Source: Thamnocephalis sphaerospora
Taxonomy: Eukaryota; Zoopagomycota; Zoopagomycetes; Zoopagales; Sigmoideomycetaceae
Direction: 5' to 3'
Length of the DNA: 28,626 nt
Assembly: GCA_003614735.1 (NCBI GenBank)
Contig: KZ992580.1
Location: 1-28,626 of the forward strand
Under the pieces are notes generated by a model. The model did no database searches and was not told where the DNA came from. It saw only the letters and a program-made list of their open reading frames with translations. Positions 18,293-28,530 of this stretch are shown piece by piece. The position numbers and the translations under genes are program-made. Positions within the stretch are counted from its first letter, which is position 1; the number at the start of each line of letters is the position of its first letter.

Positions 18293-19636
18293 ATGACCAC
18301 GCTGTCGCTCACCGAGTACACACGTCGCAATTTACGTCGAATTTACGCTGCGTCCATAGCGCGCTTGCGGCAACACGAGCTGCGCCGCTACGCCTGGCAT
18401 CGGCTGCACACCCGACTGGCTGCAGCGGCTAGTGCGGCCGACCTTGGGCGTGCCCTCGTCCGCCTGCCACAAGCCACCGTGTCGCCCGTGGTCACCTCGC
18501 TTCGCCGTCTGCTTCGACCGTCTCCGTTTACGCCGGCCGTGACAGCGATCCAGCTTGAGCCGTCGCCTCGCTGGATCCACGCGGTGAATGCGTTGGCAGC
18601 ACGCGTCGGCTGTGCTGGCCGTCTGCGCGTGCAGGAGACGACCACCGCCTCGGGCGACATTGCCACCACCCTGACGCTGTCGTCGACAAAGCACGACTAT
18701 CTGTGCCATGTTACGCCGCGGTATCGGGCGCCCCGCCATCCGGTGGTGCTTTGCCACGGTCTGTTTGGCTTTGACAAGGTAGGGCCTGCCGCCCTGCCCA
18801 GTCTGCAGATCCACTATTGGCGCGGGATCCAGGAAGCACTGCGTCGCATGGGTGCAGAGGTGTATGTGGCGCGTGTCTCGCGTGCAGAGAACATTGCGCA
18901 GCGTGCCAGCGAGCTGCATGCGGCGCTGCGGCGGACGCTGGGCGGTCGAGACGTGAATCTTATCGCGCATTCGATGGGCGGCCTGGACGGACGTCATCTG
19001 ATTACGCATCTGCGCCCCGAGACCTATCGCGTCCGCTCGCTCACCACCATCTCCACACCGCATCGCGGCAGTCCCTTCATGGACTGGTGTCGCGATCATC
19101 TTGGCCTGGCGGCTGTGGGAGCATCCGAGGCAAAGCCAGACGCCAGTCAGCCTGCAGTGACGACACGCACGTTATCTGTCGATTCGCCGTCACCATCATC
19201 ATCTTCATCGTCGTCGCTGGCACCGACTTTGACGGCGGCGGCGCACCAGTTGCAGCCTGTGCTACAGCATCTCCGGCCGCTACTTGACCATCCGGCCTAT
19301 GCGAATCTGACCACCACCTATCTGCAGCGCCAGTTCAACCCCAGCACGCCAAACCACTCGGGCGTGCAGTACTTTTCCTATGGCGCGCGCGCTCCGCCGC
19401 TATCGCTCGTGCACATGCTGCGACTGCCCTGGGAAGTGGTAACGGCGCGCGAAGGCGATAACGACGGTCTGGTGAGCGTGGAAAGCGCTCGCTGGGGCCA
19501 GTACCTTGGCACCGTTGAAGCCGATCACTGGGAACTGAACAACCGCTGGCGCTGGCTGACCCCACGCCGGGCCAGCTTTGATGTGATCGAGTTTTACCTG
19601 TCGGCAGCGCATCAGCTGCACTTGCGCGGGCTCTAG
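18293..19636 (+). CDS. TGL2: Tgl2-like triacylglycerol lipase (alpha/beta hydrolase)
   Basis: Single-exon gene for a 447-residue serine lipase that resembles yeast Tgl2, a mitochondrial lipase acting on di- and triacylglycerols, and more distantly bacterial LipA-type lipases. The N-terminal 75 residues are Arg-rich and nearly free of acidic residues, which suits a mitochondrial targeting sequence. The oxyanion-hole region is PVVLCHGLFGFDK (150-162). The nucleophile elbow is NLIAHSMGGLDGRHLI with Ser 227. SLTTISTPHRGS follows at about 249-260. A Ser-rich insert spans about 295-310. The acid lies in GDNDGLVSVES (Asp 391 or 389), and the base is His 412 in ADHWELN. The closing IEFYLSAAHQL is also family-like. 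The ATG has A at -3 and is the first in frame with this coding region. It is unrelated in fold to the patatin-type lipase at the left of the window. Confidence 0.92.
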   Translation: MTTLSLTEYTRRNLRRIYAASIARLRQHELRRYAWHRLHTRLAAAASAADLGRALVRLPQATVSPVVTSLRRLLRPSPFTPAVTAIQLEPSPRWIHAVNALAARVGCAGRLRVQETTTASGDIATTLTLSSTKHDYLCHVTPRYRAPRHPVVLCHGLFGFDKVGPAALPSLQIHYWRGIQEALRRMGAEVYVARVSRAENIAQRASELHAALRRTLGGRDVNLIAHSMGGLDGRHLITHLRPETYRVRSLTTISTPHRGSPFMDWCRDHLGLAAVGASEAKPDASQPAVTTRTLSVDSPSPSSSSSSSLAPTLTAAAHQLQPVLQHLRPLLDHPAYANLTTTYLQRQFNPSTPNHSGVQYFSYGARAPPLSLVHMLRLPWEVVTAREGDNDGLVSVESARWGQYLGTVEADHWELNNRWRWLTPRRASFDVIEFYLSAAHQLHLRGL

Positions 19637-20743
19637 TGCTTCGCCGACCTTGCCAGCAGCAGCAGCAGCATGTGCGTCGGCGGATACCATGCCTTGACAT
19701 TCACTTTCTTTTTGCTGCCTCATCTCACGCCCACTCCCCTTGTTGGTTTATGCCGTTTGCGTTTTTGCGTGGACGGCCTGTAATAACACCTTGTTGATCT
19801 AAACATGTGCAGCTATCTCGATTGATTGGACAGTGATACGGCGGCCTAATCCGATGGACCATGTTACGCGAATGACGTAGGACGACGCATTGCCGGGCCA
19901 AGCTACCAACGTGGAGGGGCTACTGGACGTCAACGTCATAGCGCACGCTGGAGCAGATGGCTTGCGTTGCGCTCACGTCAATGCAGCCGTCTGTGCTGTG
20001 CGGTCGCTGATGCAACGTGCTCATCCTGCGCCTCCATCGGAGTGATCCTGCCATAGCGCCAATGTGCGCTCATGCATGCCCGGCGGAAGCAGCGGTGGCC
20101 GCATCCGAGTGACAAATGCACCGACCAACTGCATCATTGGGCCCGGCAAAAACCCAGCCCACTATCCGGCCAAGCATGCACGACGGCACGCGTGGCACGG
20201 CAGCTGGTTGATGAGGCGTCGCCTGTACATGACTGGATCACGTTGCACCAATGTGCGCGCGCACCCAGCCAAGACAAGTTGCCGACCAGACCGCCGCCAC
20301 CATCGTTGGCGATAGAAAAGCATGCGCACACGCGCGGATGAGGCAGGGCAATGGTGCTCCGCCGTCGCACTTGCTCTCCTTCTCCCTTACCAAGTCTTGC
20401 TGCTATTCACACGGGCCCAACAGCGTGATTAAGCACGCGCGAAAAGCACGCCTCCGCAGTATAGGCTGGGGTGCGCGCGTACAACACGGTCGCACGATAG
20501 CAGCGTTTCTTCTTGTCCACTGTAGTTACCTTTTTTTCCACGCCCTTCTACTTGCGTGTGTAGCCCTATTGATCTTTTTTACGTCTCCGACGGCGATCCA
20601 AGCCGCTCTTTACATATCAGTCCGCTTGCTTTCTCTTTTGTCTCTTCCTGCCGACCGGCTGAAACACGTCCACACAACCAGGTACGTGGTGTTGTGCGTT
20701 TTTGCACTATGACTGCGTTGGCGGGGACAGGCAGTTTAGCGGT

Positions 20744-20760
20744 GGAGAGAGAGAGAGAGG
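20744..20760 (+). repeat. GA-dinucleotide tract
   Basis: A run of GA units on the plus strand, that is CT on the minus strand. It is the only one of the four such tracts in the window not oriented with pyrimidines on the strand of the nearest downstream gene. Confidence 0.7.
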
Positions 20761-21104
20761 GTGGGTCTGCCCCAACCAGTGTTTTTCTGAGCTGTGCGTC
20801 TGTTTTCCTTACTTTTTCGCCTACACAACAACGCCACGTCCTTTTGGCCGGCGTGTTCGGCGTCTGCCGCGTCGCATCGCTCGGCTCATACGCACCTGTG
20901 CAGGTGTACGCTGCCACGACTCGGAACTAGCACGGGTAGGTGCCGCAGTGTGTGGATAGACTGCAGCTGGCGCGGACGTTTCCTATTCGTGCCTGCCACT
21001 GCGGCTACCCGGCAACGGTACACAGTGGCAATCGCCGCCACTGCCTCGCGCGCTTGAGTGCGATACAGCGTTTGCGTACGGCACATGGGTGGCTACGCGA
21101 GTCT

Positions 21105-21125
21105 AGCAGCAGCAGCAGCAGCAGC
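21105..21125 (+). repeat. AGC trinucleotide repeat, seven units
   Basis: Seven perfect AGC units followed by AGT, in non-coding sequence upstream of the kinase gene. Confidence 0.85.
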
Positions 21126-21742
21126 AGTAGACAGCGCTGCTTTTTCAGGCCATGTGGCGCCTGGATTCAGGGCGTCACCGCCAGCCTATGTTGGCGTGCG
21201 GCATTCACTTGACCAAGTGCCTCTCCTTATTTTCTGGGCAGTGGCTACGCAAACATCATCCCCGGTCTGCCCCGATGAGCGATGGCGGATGGGCATGTGA
21301 AATGGCCGTCGGTCGCCTTTTTCGCCGTCGCACGCGCTCGCTCACCTCTGGCTGTGTCATGCACTCCTTTTCTACGATGCGGCCTAGTCGGGCCACGGAG
21401 TCGCACTGTTCTGGTGTTGCCGACTCCTTGCGACCATTTGCAGGCCCATGTTGCGCGAGCGCTGTCCTACCTGCGTAGCACGGGTGTCAGCCTGACCAAA
21501 CCGGCATGCTGCAGCCTGCGCTAGCCGCGGACTGGCATATTGCGCTGCCTTGTCCTGCTCTGCGGCGACGGTGTCGTACACCTTGCATCGTTGAAATGGG
21601 CGCATCACGCGCAGTGCTGCGCTGGCATCCACTTCAGTACTTTGCTAACGTTTGTTCCCCTTGACAACCACTGCCACGTTCATCGTCTCTTACGCTACCG
21701 CACGCATCCGCTTGCATACGACTGCAACTACCGCGACCACTG

Positions 21743-21757
21743 CTACTACTACTACTA
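21743..21757 (+). repeat. CTA trinucleotide repeat, five units
   Basis: Five perfect CTA units in the kinase upstream region; no coding frame with family features spans it. Confidence 0.8.
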
Positions 21758-22038
21758 CATTGCTACGACGTGGTGCGTGTTACGTTTGCTTGGCGCTGCT
21801 TACGCGACTTCTAACCCTTGCTTGGTCTGTAGTGTACGAATTTTCTAGCCGTTGCCTAGCCTGCTGGCACTGCCAAGCCCACAGCATATTTGCACACACA
21901 CACACTCACGCCCTTTTGCCAACAGTACATTTTCTGCCACTCGCACCGACCAGCGTACCTGCTGTGTACGCGTGTGCTGCATCATCTTTTTCAGTTTTGC
22001 TGAGCGTCCTTTTCTGGCGCCACCCACCTGTCTGCGTA

Positions 22039-22069
22039 TCCTCTCTCTCTCTCTTTCTCTCACATCTGC
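22039..22069 (+). promoter_or_regulatory. Pyrimidine tract ending in CTGCAG: possible 3' splice site of a leader intron
   Basis: A CT-dinucleotide run (22039-22059) is followed by ACATCTGCAG, then 20 nt later by the kinase ATG at 22090. A long polypyrimidine tract ending in CAG is the usual form of a 3' splice site, so the kinase mRNA may have an intron in its 5' UTR. The simple alternative is a dinucleotide repeat in the promoter. Confidence 0.3.
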
Positions 22070-22089
22070 AGACGACTGTGTATTGACAC

Positions 22090-24598
22090 ATGTTTCGGTG
22101 TGACTGCGAGGTGCGCGCCGCCCGTGCGCGTGCCTATACGACCACCACCACCACCACCACCGCTGCTGCTGCTGCCGACCATTACAGAAGCCACGGACAG
22201 GATGAGCCGACGCGGGGCCAGCGGCATCATCGGGCCACACAGAGTATGCACGATGGCCAAGACATGACTGCCAGCAGCAGCAGTGCCCATGCAAATTCGG
22301 GTCCACACTGGCTGCAGGCGCCCATGGACCGTCTGCGCGGCACGTTGCAGCGTCTCAGCAGCAACAGCAGCGGCCATCATGCCGGCGACGGCAGGACTGA
22401 CACTGCCGAGCCGTCTGCGGATCGCACGGTACGGCTACACGTGGACACAGTCATCGCCAACACGTACCCCGCAACGGCCACTGCGCCGCAAGGCCATGCT
22501 ACCACGGAAACGATAACACCGCCTGGTAGCACAGCGTCTTCGGTCTTTTCATCCCTATCTGCAACGACCACGTTTAGCCATCGGGCAGGATCCGCCATGG
22601 CCTCGCCACGTCATTCGCGCACTCCGCGCTCACCGCCTCCGCCGCGGATACGCACCACCGGGCTGATGATGCAGCGGGACGAGTATGAGCGGATGGCACG
22701 CTGCCATCATGAAAGTGCCGTTCGATCGGCTGAGATGGCCGCGTTGCCCTTACATTACAAAGAGAGCACATCCGGTGGTTGCTCTCAGCCCGTGTCGCCC
22801 GCTTCCAGCGCCTGTCCTTCGCTTGAACTGACCGACTTGCCTCAAGGTCTGCCGAGCCATGAACCGTCGGCAACGTTAATGTTGCCGTCGCTGCTTTCGC
22901 CAACCCAGCCCACGCCTACCGCCGACACGGCCGCTGCAGAACGGGGCGTGACGCTGCCGGTGACGCCCGAAACGTTTCTTTCCATGACAAATGCAGCGGC
23001 ACATGCGGATGCGGATCATAGTCCGTTCCTGATTCGTTCGCCAAGTTCCTATGCTGCAGCACTGGCGGATCCCGCAAAGCTATCCACCATCCTACTGCCG
23101 CCGCCAGCCGTCCAGCCCACGCCGTCTCACCCGCTCACTGCACCACCGCCGTCCACGCATGGTGAGGTCAAGGCGGAAGCGTCAACGTCGCTGCAGCGTG
23201 AGCGGCGTATTGCTTCGGAGCCGGCCGTACCGGTTATTTCGCCGCCAGCATTGCAGGAGCCGTGCATTAAGGCCGCTCAGAGCCAACCGGCGGTGGCGGC
23301 CGTGGTGGCACCACCTTGTACTTTTTCATCGTCGTCTGCTGCAGGTGATGTCATGCCTATCGGCCATCCTGCTAGCCAGGATACTTTTTCCTCCCCTTTG
23401 GATTCGCCTCCCGCCGATGCGCCCTTTTCCAGCGCGCGGTATCGGCTGCTGCGATCGATTGGTAGCGGTTCCTTTGCCAGTGTCTGGCTGGCCTACGACC
23501 TTGAAGCCAATGGCCGGCGTGTCGCTATCAAGGTGGTGCAGAAGCGGGCTGCAAACCCGGTCGATTCGGGGGTGGCAGCGGCCAGCGTAGAACGAGCTCG
23601 CAAGGAAGCCGCTTTGCTGAGGGTAAGTGGTGCGGTTGTCGTACACGCGCAGTGGGTTTTATTTGGTCGTGTCACTGACGCAGAAAATGTGCTACTAGAC
23701 GCTCTGCCATCCCAATGTGGTGCGCATCTACGACGAAATGGAAACGGACAGCGTGTACTGCTTGGTGCTGGAGCATGCAGATGGCGGTGATCTGTACGAC
23801 TGGACCACGCATTTGCACCGGGAAGACGCGGATGCAGCGCCTCTGCCCGAGCTAGTAGTGCGCGATATTTTCGGCCAGCTGGCGTGCGCCATCGGCTATC
23901 TACACCAGCAGGGCATCACACATCGCGATGTGAAGCTGGAAAACATTCTGCTGTCGCGCGTACCCGTCAGCACGGCTCGGCCATCGGGTTTGCGTGTGAT
24001 TCTGGCCGACTTTGGTCTGGCGGTTGCACAGACACCGCCCGACATGCAACAACCACTGGCGGCCGGCTCGGATGAATATGCGGCGCCGGAAGTGGTGCTT
24101 TCGGCCGCATCGGCCACGGTCAGTATGACGCCTATGCCGGCATCGTCGGCAGGCAGCGGCGGTGATGCATCGGGCTACGATCGCCGCAAGACAGATGTCT
24201 GGGCCCTCGGCATTGTCCTTTATGCACTGCTATTTGGACGACTGCCGTTTTTGCGCAAGATCAATCAGACGCGTCGCAGTTTTCTGTACCGCGTGGCCCG
24301 CGGCGATGTCAGCTTTCCTGCCGATGCGACGGTCAGCGTGCCGGCGGCTGATCTGGCGCGCGCGCTGCTTCGCCGTCGCCCTGGCGAGCGTATTGCCGTG
24401 GCCGATATCTGGACGATGCCGTGGCTGCACGGCTGGTCGCCTGTGACGGCCGACCTGACGACGCCCATGCCGTCGACTGCCTGTGCGCCCAGTCACTCTA
24501 GCGCCATGGGCATGACCTCAACGGGCGATGCTGATGCCATGGCAAGTCGCCGTTCTCACCGTCATGCCTCGGCTGCAACGACAGGCATGGCGCATTAG
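22090..24598 (+). CDS. Serine/threonine protein kinase with long disordered N-terminus, 2 exons
   Basis: Exons are 22090-23622 and 23699-24598; the intron is 76 bp (GTAAGT, CTGAC, TAG) and restores EAALLRTLCHPNVVRIY. The product is 810 residues. Residues 1-445 are Ser/Thr/Pro/Ala-rich and disordered, with a Thr8 and Ala5 run near the start. The kinase domain spans about 451-757: glycine loop IGSGSFASV, VAIK with Lys 481, helix-C Glu near 506, HRDVKLEN with Asp 588, DFG at 615-617, APE at 640-642, DVWALG, and the final Arg in RRRPGER. All catalytic residues are present, so it should be active. It looks like a CAMK-related fungal kinase (GSDEYAAPEVV then RRKTDVWALGIVLYALL), but I cannot give an orthologue. 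About 25 low-complexity residues (643-670) are inserted just after APE. The start codon is uncertain: an in-frame ATG at 22246 has the better context (A at -3). Confidence 0.88.
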
Positions 24599-25295
24599 GT
24601 GCTATGGTTTCAGCTACAGCGGACACGTCCGTTACCCTTTGCTTTCTTGATCTCAGGCTACGCTATCTCATTATCATGTGACATGCCGATCACGTTCGCC
24701 ATTCGTCTTTGCATGAGAGGCTTGGCAAACCATGCTTTCATGCGCGCCGGCCTAGTGAGGTCGAGTCGTGCTGTTGATATCTCTATCCTTTCTCCTACCA
24801 TAGCCACAAGCGGTCTGTGTGTGCCGGCTTCTTGTTCTTTTTTCCGTAGCATATATACGCTTTGTCGCCCCGTGCATCTGCGTGCATGTGGGCGCGTCGT
24901 ATAACCCTCAATATATACATCTATTTGGCCATCATCATCACCTTGCAATGTAATCTGTGTATTTGGTCGATGGTCATTGGACTAATAAACTCGCACTATG
25001 CCACCAAATGCTTGACGTGTGCAAGTAGGTTTGTTTGTTGACAACTCTTTTCTGTACTTTTGTGTGCACAGTCCACACATCAGCACGCAGGTCATTGCTG
25101 GGTCATCGCCACGCTGTGCAGTCAGGTCCGAGCCTGGATAGCACGCAATAATGGACACGTCTGCGCGTACGCTTACCATGCGGCGACTCAATATATGGTG
25201 CGTGCTGCTGGTGTCGCCAAGGGGCGGGCGAATCGAGTCATTCGCAGCCGATAGCCAGACCAACGGAAAGTACGCAGGCTTACCATGCTTTCCCA
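24599..25295. other. Intergenic region between the kinase and PIG-A genes
   Basis: Holds the kinase 3' UTR and the PIG-A promoter. AATAAA occurs at about 24984. AT-rich ATATATA-type sequences lie near 24850 and 24910, and CAATATATGG lies at about 25190, some 100 bp before the PIG-A start, so the last is a candidate TATA element. No gene is seen. Confidence 0.35.
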
Positions 25296-27321
25296 ATGTC
25301 TGCGGCGCTGGACGCATGTAGCATGGTATCGGATTTCTTTTATCCAAACATGGGCGGCGTCGAGTCGCATCTCTTTCATCTCAGTCAACAGCTGATCCGG
25401 CGTGGGCACAAGGTAGGCAGGATGCCGGGCCGTTCTAGGTGGCCGGCCGATTGACAAGGGCGCACGTTGGATGTTCAGGTGATTGTGGTGACGCATGCCT
25501 ACGGCAACCGCGCTGGCGTGCGCTATGTGACCAACGGTCTAAAGGTCTACTATCTGCCGGCATGGGTGGGCTATCAGCAAGCGACGCCGCCCACGTTCTT
25601 CTCCTTTTTCCCCATCATGCGTAATATCTTTGTGCGCGAGCAGATTGACGTGGTACACGGGCATCAGGTAGAGCGCGTGTTGCTGCGCCGAGTCAACAGG
25701 TGGAAGGCTAATGTGTGCATGTCCAGGCTCTTTCGCCGCTCTGTCACGAAGCCATCTTCCATGCGCGCACTATGGGTCTAAGGACCTGCTTCACCGATCA
25801 CTCGTTATTCGGCTTCAATGATCTGGGCAATGTGGTCGGCAACAAAGTTCTCAAGTTTACGCTCTCGGATATTGACCATGTTATTTGCGTGTCGCACACC
25901 AGGTATACTAGCGACAGATGGTCGGCATGAGTGTGCAGACTTGCACAGACGCTAATACCTGTGCCTCGCCTGATCTGTGCGACTTGCAGCAAGGAAAACA
26001 CCGTGTTGCGTGCTGCGCTCAATCCACAGGATGTGTCGGTGATTCCCAATGCAATTGCAGCGTCGCAGTTTGCGCCCGATCCTGGCGCGCCCGATCCCAA
26101 CTGGAGTGGGTACTGGCGAATGCGTGCGCAAGGTAAACGTTTAGCATGCTAACTGCGGTGTACGGTGCAGTCACCATTGTCGTGATTAGTCGTCTGGTCT
26201 ATCGAAAGGGTATCGACTTGTTGGTGGCCATTATTCCGCGCGTATGCGCGCTACATCCCAAGGTTCGATTTCTTATCGGTAGGCCAACATGCGGTCATGC
26301 CTATTAGAGACACGCTCGGCAGCATGGCTAATGCTAACCTATGCACCGATGCAGGAGGTGACGGTGCAAAGCGTATAGACCTGGAGCAGATGCGTGAAAA
26401 CTGCCTGCTTCACGACCGAGTGCGCTTTATTGGTTCGGTGAAGCACCATGATGTGAGAAATGTAAATAGCATGCATGCCGGCCAGGTTGAAGCTGGGCTG
26501 ATGGCGGCTCAATGGTGTATAGGTGCTGGTGCAGGGACAGATCTTTCTCAACACAAGTCTGACCGAGGCTTTTTGCATTGCTGTGGTCGAGGCAGCTAGC
26601 TGCGGGTGGGTACTGTGGCTGGCATTTTGTATGTCTGATGGCGCGTGCTTATCATCTGTGCGAGGCAGATTGGCTATTGTCAGTACGCGTGTAGGTGGTG
26701 TTCCAGAAGTGTTGCCGCCGCACATGATTTACTTTGCACAGCCGGAGGAGGATGGTACGCTTGGCGCAGCGTGTCGATGAAGCTGATGTGCTTATGCATC
26801 ATGTGACGCATCCATATTGTAGATCTTGTGCGTGCGGTGGATCAAGCAATCCAGGCGGCATATCTGAAAAAGGTGCTGCCGACGCGACAGCACGCCGAAG
26901 TCAAACAGATGTACAGCTGGGCCAACGTTGCCGAGCGCACCGAGATTGTAGGCGCTGTTTTGCAATGCTACAATGTTTTGCGCGCGCCTGCTTGCTAATG
27001 CCACGGCCGGCGCAGGTCTATGATCGAATCACGCAGATCCACACGCCGCCATTTATCGAGCGACTGCGCCGCTACTATGGCTGCGGCCTGTGGGCAGGCA
27101 AAGTGTTTTGCATCATGGCGGCGCTTGATTTGCTCTTTTTACTTTTACTAGACTGGTGGCTGCCGCGTGAAACCGTCGAGATTGCACCTAATTTCCCGAC
27201 ACGCAAGTACAAACAGGTGGGTGCTGGCACCAATGTATGCACATGGAAAGATCACGCATCTGATGGCGAAACACTGCTGCAGGCGCGACGTATGGCTACA
27301 GCCAAGCACGACGTGGATTAG
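25296..27321 (+). CDS. GPI3: PIG-A/Gpi3, catalytic subunit of GPI-GlcNAc transferase, 10 exons
   Basis: Catalyses the first step of GPI-anchor synthesis, moving GlcNAc from UDP-GlcNAc to phosphatidylinositol on the cytosolic face of the ER. Exons are 25296-25412, 25479-25667, 25727-25902, 25990-26132, 26171-26278, 26355-26461, 26523-26605, 26669-26754, 26823-26947 and 27016-27321. They total 1440 nt, giving 479 residues; introns are 38-87 bp. The protein opens with [15 protein letters not shown], then [12 protein letters not shown] and [70 protein letters not shown], and the GT4-family EX7E motif in [10 protein letters not shown] (Glu 295 and 303). [13 protein letters not shown] follows, and one membrane anchor lies at about 408-425. 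A 66-nt in-frame segment (27217-27282) begins GTGGGT and ends CAG, so it may be spliced out to give 457 residues. The ATG used is the first in frame. Confidence 0.95.
26133..26170 (+). other. Very short (38-bp) intron of PIG-A
   Basis: Begins GTAAAC, contains GCTAAC, and ends GTGCAG. Removing it joins the codon for Val at the start of [14 protein letters not shown] and keeps the frame. It is the shortest intron in the window. Confidence 0.8.
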
Positions 27322-27924
27322 GTGTACATCTACTAATATTGTATCTCGGGCTGCGGTTCAGCAAGCAAATCCGGCCACAATACAGCGCATTAGCGCACTC
27401 CCAATTGGATAAATGATAAGCAGTTGGCATAGTACGCTGGCAGTATTTGCCCAAACTATTTCATTAGCTGTCGCGGCTGGGTATACTGGGAGCTGTGTAT
27501 CTGTTGTTTAGCCGTTTCGCTATAACATAGCACATCATTCGACATTACCGTGGTGTAAAATATAAGTGCTAGGCGTATTCCGTTTACACGACATATTGGT
27601 GGATGGCCAAGTTGTAGAGTTTGGCGCGAGAAGAGACGAATAACTGCTCGACTACTTTTGTGGCAGCTGGGAAACGGTAAGGCGCAAGAGTGCTTGAAAG
27701 TGGTAGGCCGGCCACATGAACTAGTCAGCGCCACTTTTTACAAATGTCAATCGGTTTTCTACGTTGATGCAGATACGCGCATGATAGTAATTGTTCTACA
27801 TACTGCAAGACACTAGACAGGAACGCAGTACCCATGTACACGATGATTGTTTGTGAAGCGTATTGGCCTATAAGCCATTCATTACTTATGCATGCGCATT
27901 TGTATCCTGATCGACACGATGCTC
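27322..27924. other. Convergent intergenic region (3' ends of PIG-A and the secreted-protein gene)
   Basis: More AT-rich than its surroundings and expected to hold two 3' UTRs. A plus-strand frame without a start codon stays open for 85 codons (27559-27813) and ends in a plausible-looking stretch, FYVDADTRMIVIVLHTARH, but matches nothing I can name. I do not call a gene here. Confidence 0.3.
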
Positions 27925-28530
27925 TTATTTCGACTTGCTCGGCTTGTACGAGTCCTTGACGGCGACGTTAGTGACACGGCCAGACCAGAAAGTGCGGTCA
28001 ACCTTGATCTTAGTCTTGCCATCCACCCAGCTCCTCTTGATCTCGATCTCCTTCACCTTGCCGCGGAAGGTATAGTCGAACTCGACTTCCTGTGTGCGGC
28101 CATTAGACCACGACATCTTGTACTTCTCTAGGCGCTTGCGGAAGGTGCTGTACTTGACCTCGAGGTTGAACACCACCGGGACACCGTTGACCGACTTGTC
28201 GTCCTTGAACTCGGCGAACTTTACACGGTCGCTATCCTTGTCATACTGGAGGGTCACATTGCGCACGGCACGGCCATACGCTCCCTCGAAAATGTACTTG
28301 GAAACACGACCTTTGCTGTCCTTTTCCTCGCGGCACTTTGTATCGGCCGGCTGAATGATCTTGAGGCCGCTGTCAATTTCAGCATAACCGTTGTCGTTGA
28401 TCAGCTCTAGAGTATCACCCGTGAACGGAGAGGTCTCGTTGGATGATTTTGCATCGGCAAACGAGCCCATCATGGCAAGGCTAGCGAGCGTGGCGACCAC
28501 GGCCGAACCGAACAGAGTAGCGAAGCGCAT
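27925..28530 (-). CDS. Small secreted basic protein, unknown family
   Basis: A single-exon, 201-residue protein that I do not recognise. Residues 1-27 form a clear signal peptide: a short basic start, the hydrophobic core FGSAVVATLASLAMMG, and a likely cleavage after SFADA. The mature part is rich in Lys, Arg, Glu and Asp alternating with Val, Ile, Phe and Tyr, a pattern typical of amphipathic beta-strands. It has one Cys (about 66), so it has no intramolecular disulfide, and two N-glycosylation sequons (NET at 31, NVT at 91). The last third contains two related segments, YTFRGKVKEIEIK and RTFWSGRVTNVAVK, about 30 residues apart. There is no membrane segment or GPI signal at the C-terminus. 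Codons are strongly biased toward C- and G-ending forms, and nearly all Lys codons are AAG, more so than in its neighbours, which suggests high expression. A secreted, cell-wall or host/prey-contact protein is possible; none is shown. Confidence 0.85.
   Translation of the reverse strand: MRFATLFGSAVVATLASLAMMGSFADAKSSNETSPFTGDTLELINDNGYAEIDSGLKIIQPADTKCREEKDSKGRVSKYIFEGAYGRAVRNVTLQYDKDSDRVKFAEFKDDKSVNGVPVVFNLEVKYSTFRKRLEKYKMSWSNGRTQEVEFDYTFRGKVKEIEIKRSWVDGKTKIKVDRTFWSGRVTNVAVKDSYKPSKSK

Larger units (their letters stand above)
19637..22089. other. 2.45-kb intergenic region upstream of the kinase gene
   Basis: No recognisable coding frame or structural RNA. The second half (from about 20,350) is pyrimidine-rich on the plus strand apart from a GA tract at 20744-20760. 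It also has an (AGC)7 run at 21105-21125, a (CTA)5 run at 21743-21757 and a CT tract at 22039-22059 ending in CTGCAG just before the kinase ATG. The final part looks like a leader or the end of a leader intron. Anything in 19,640-20,350 is unexplained. Confidence 0.35.

Noticed and set aside
18332-19099. 255-codon minus-strand ORF
   Set aside because: It lies antisense within the Tgl2-like lipase, whose catalytic motifs are all in place on the plus strand.
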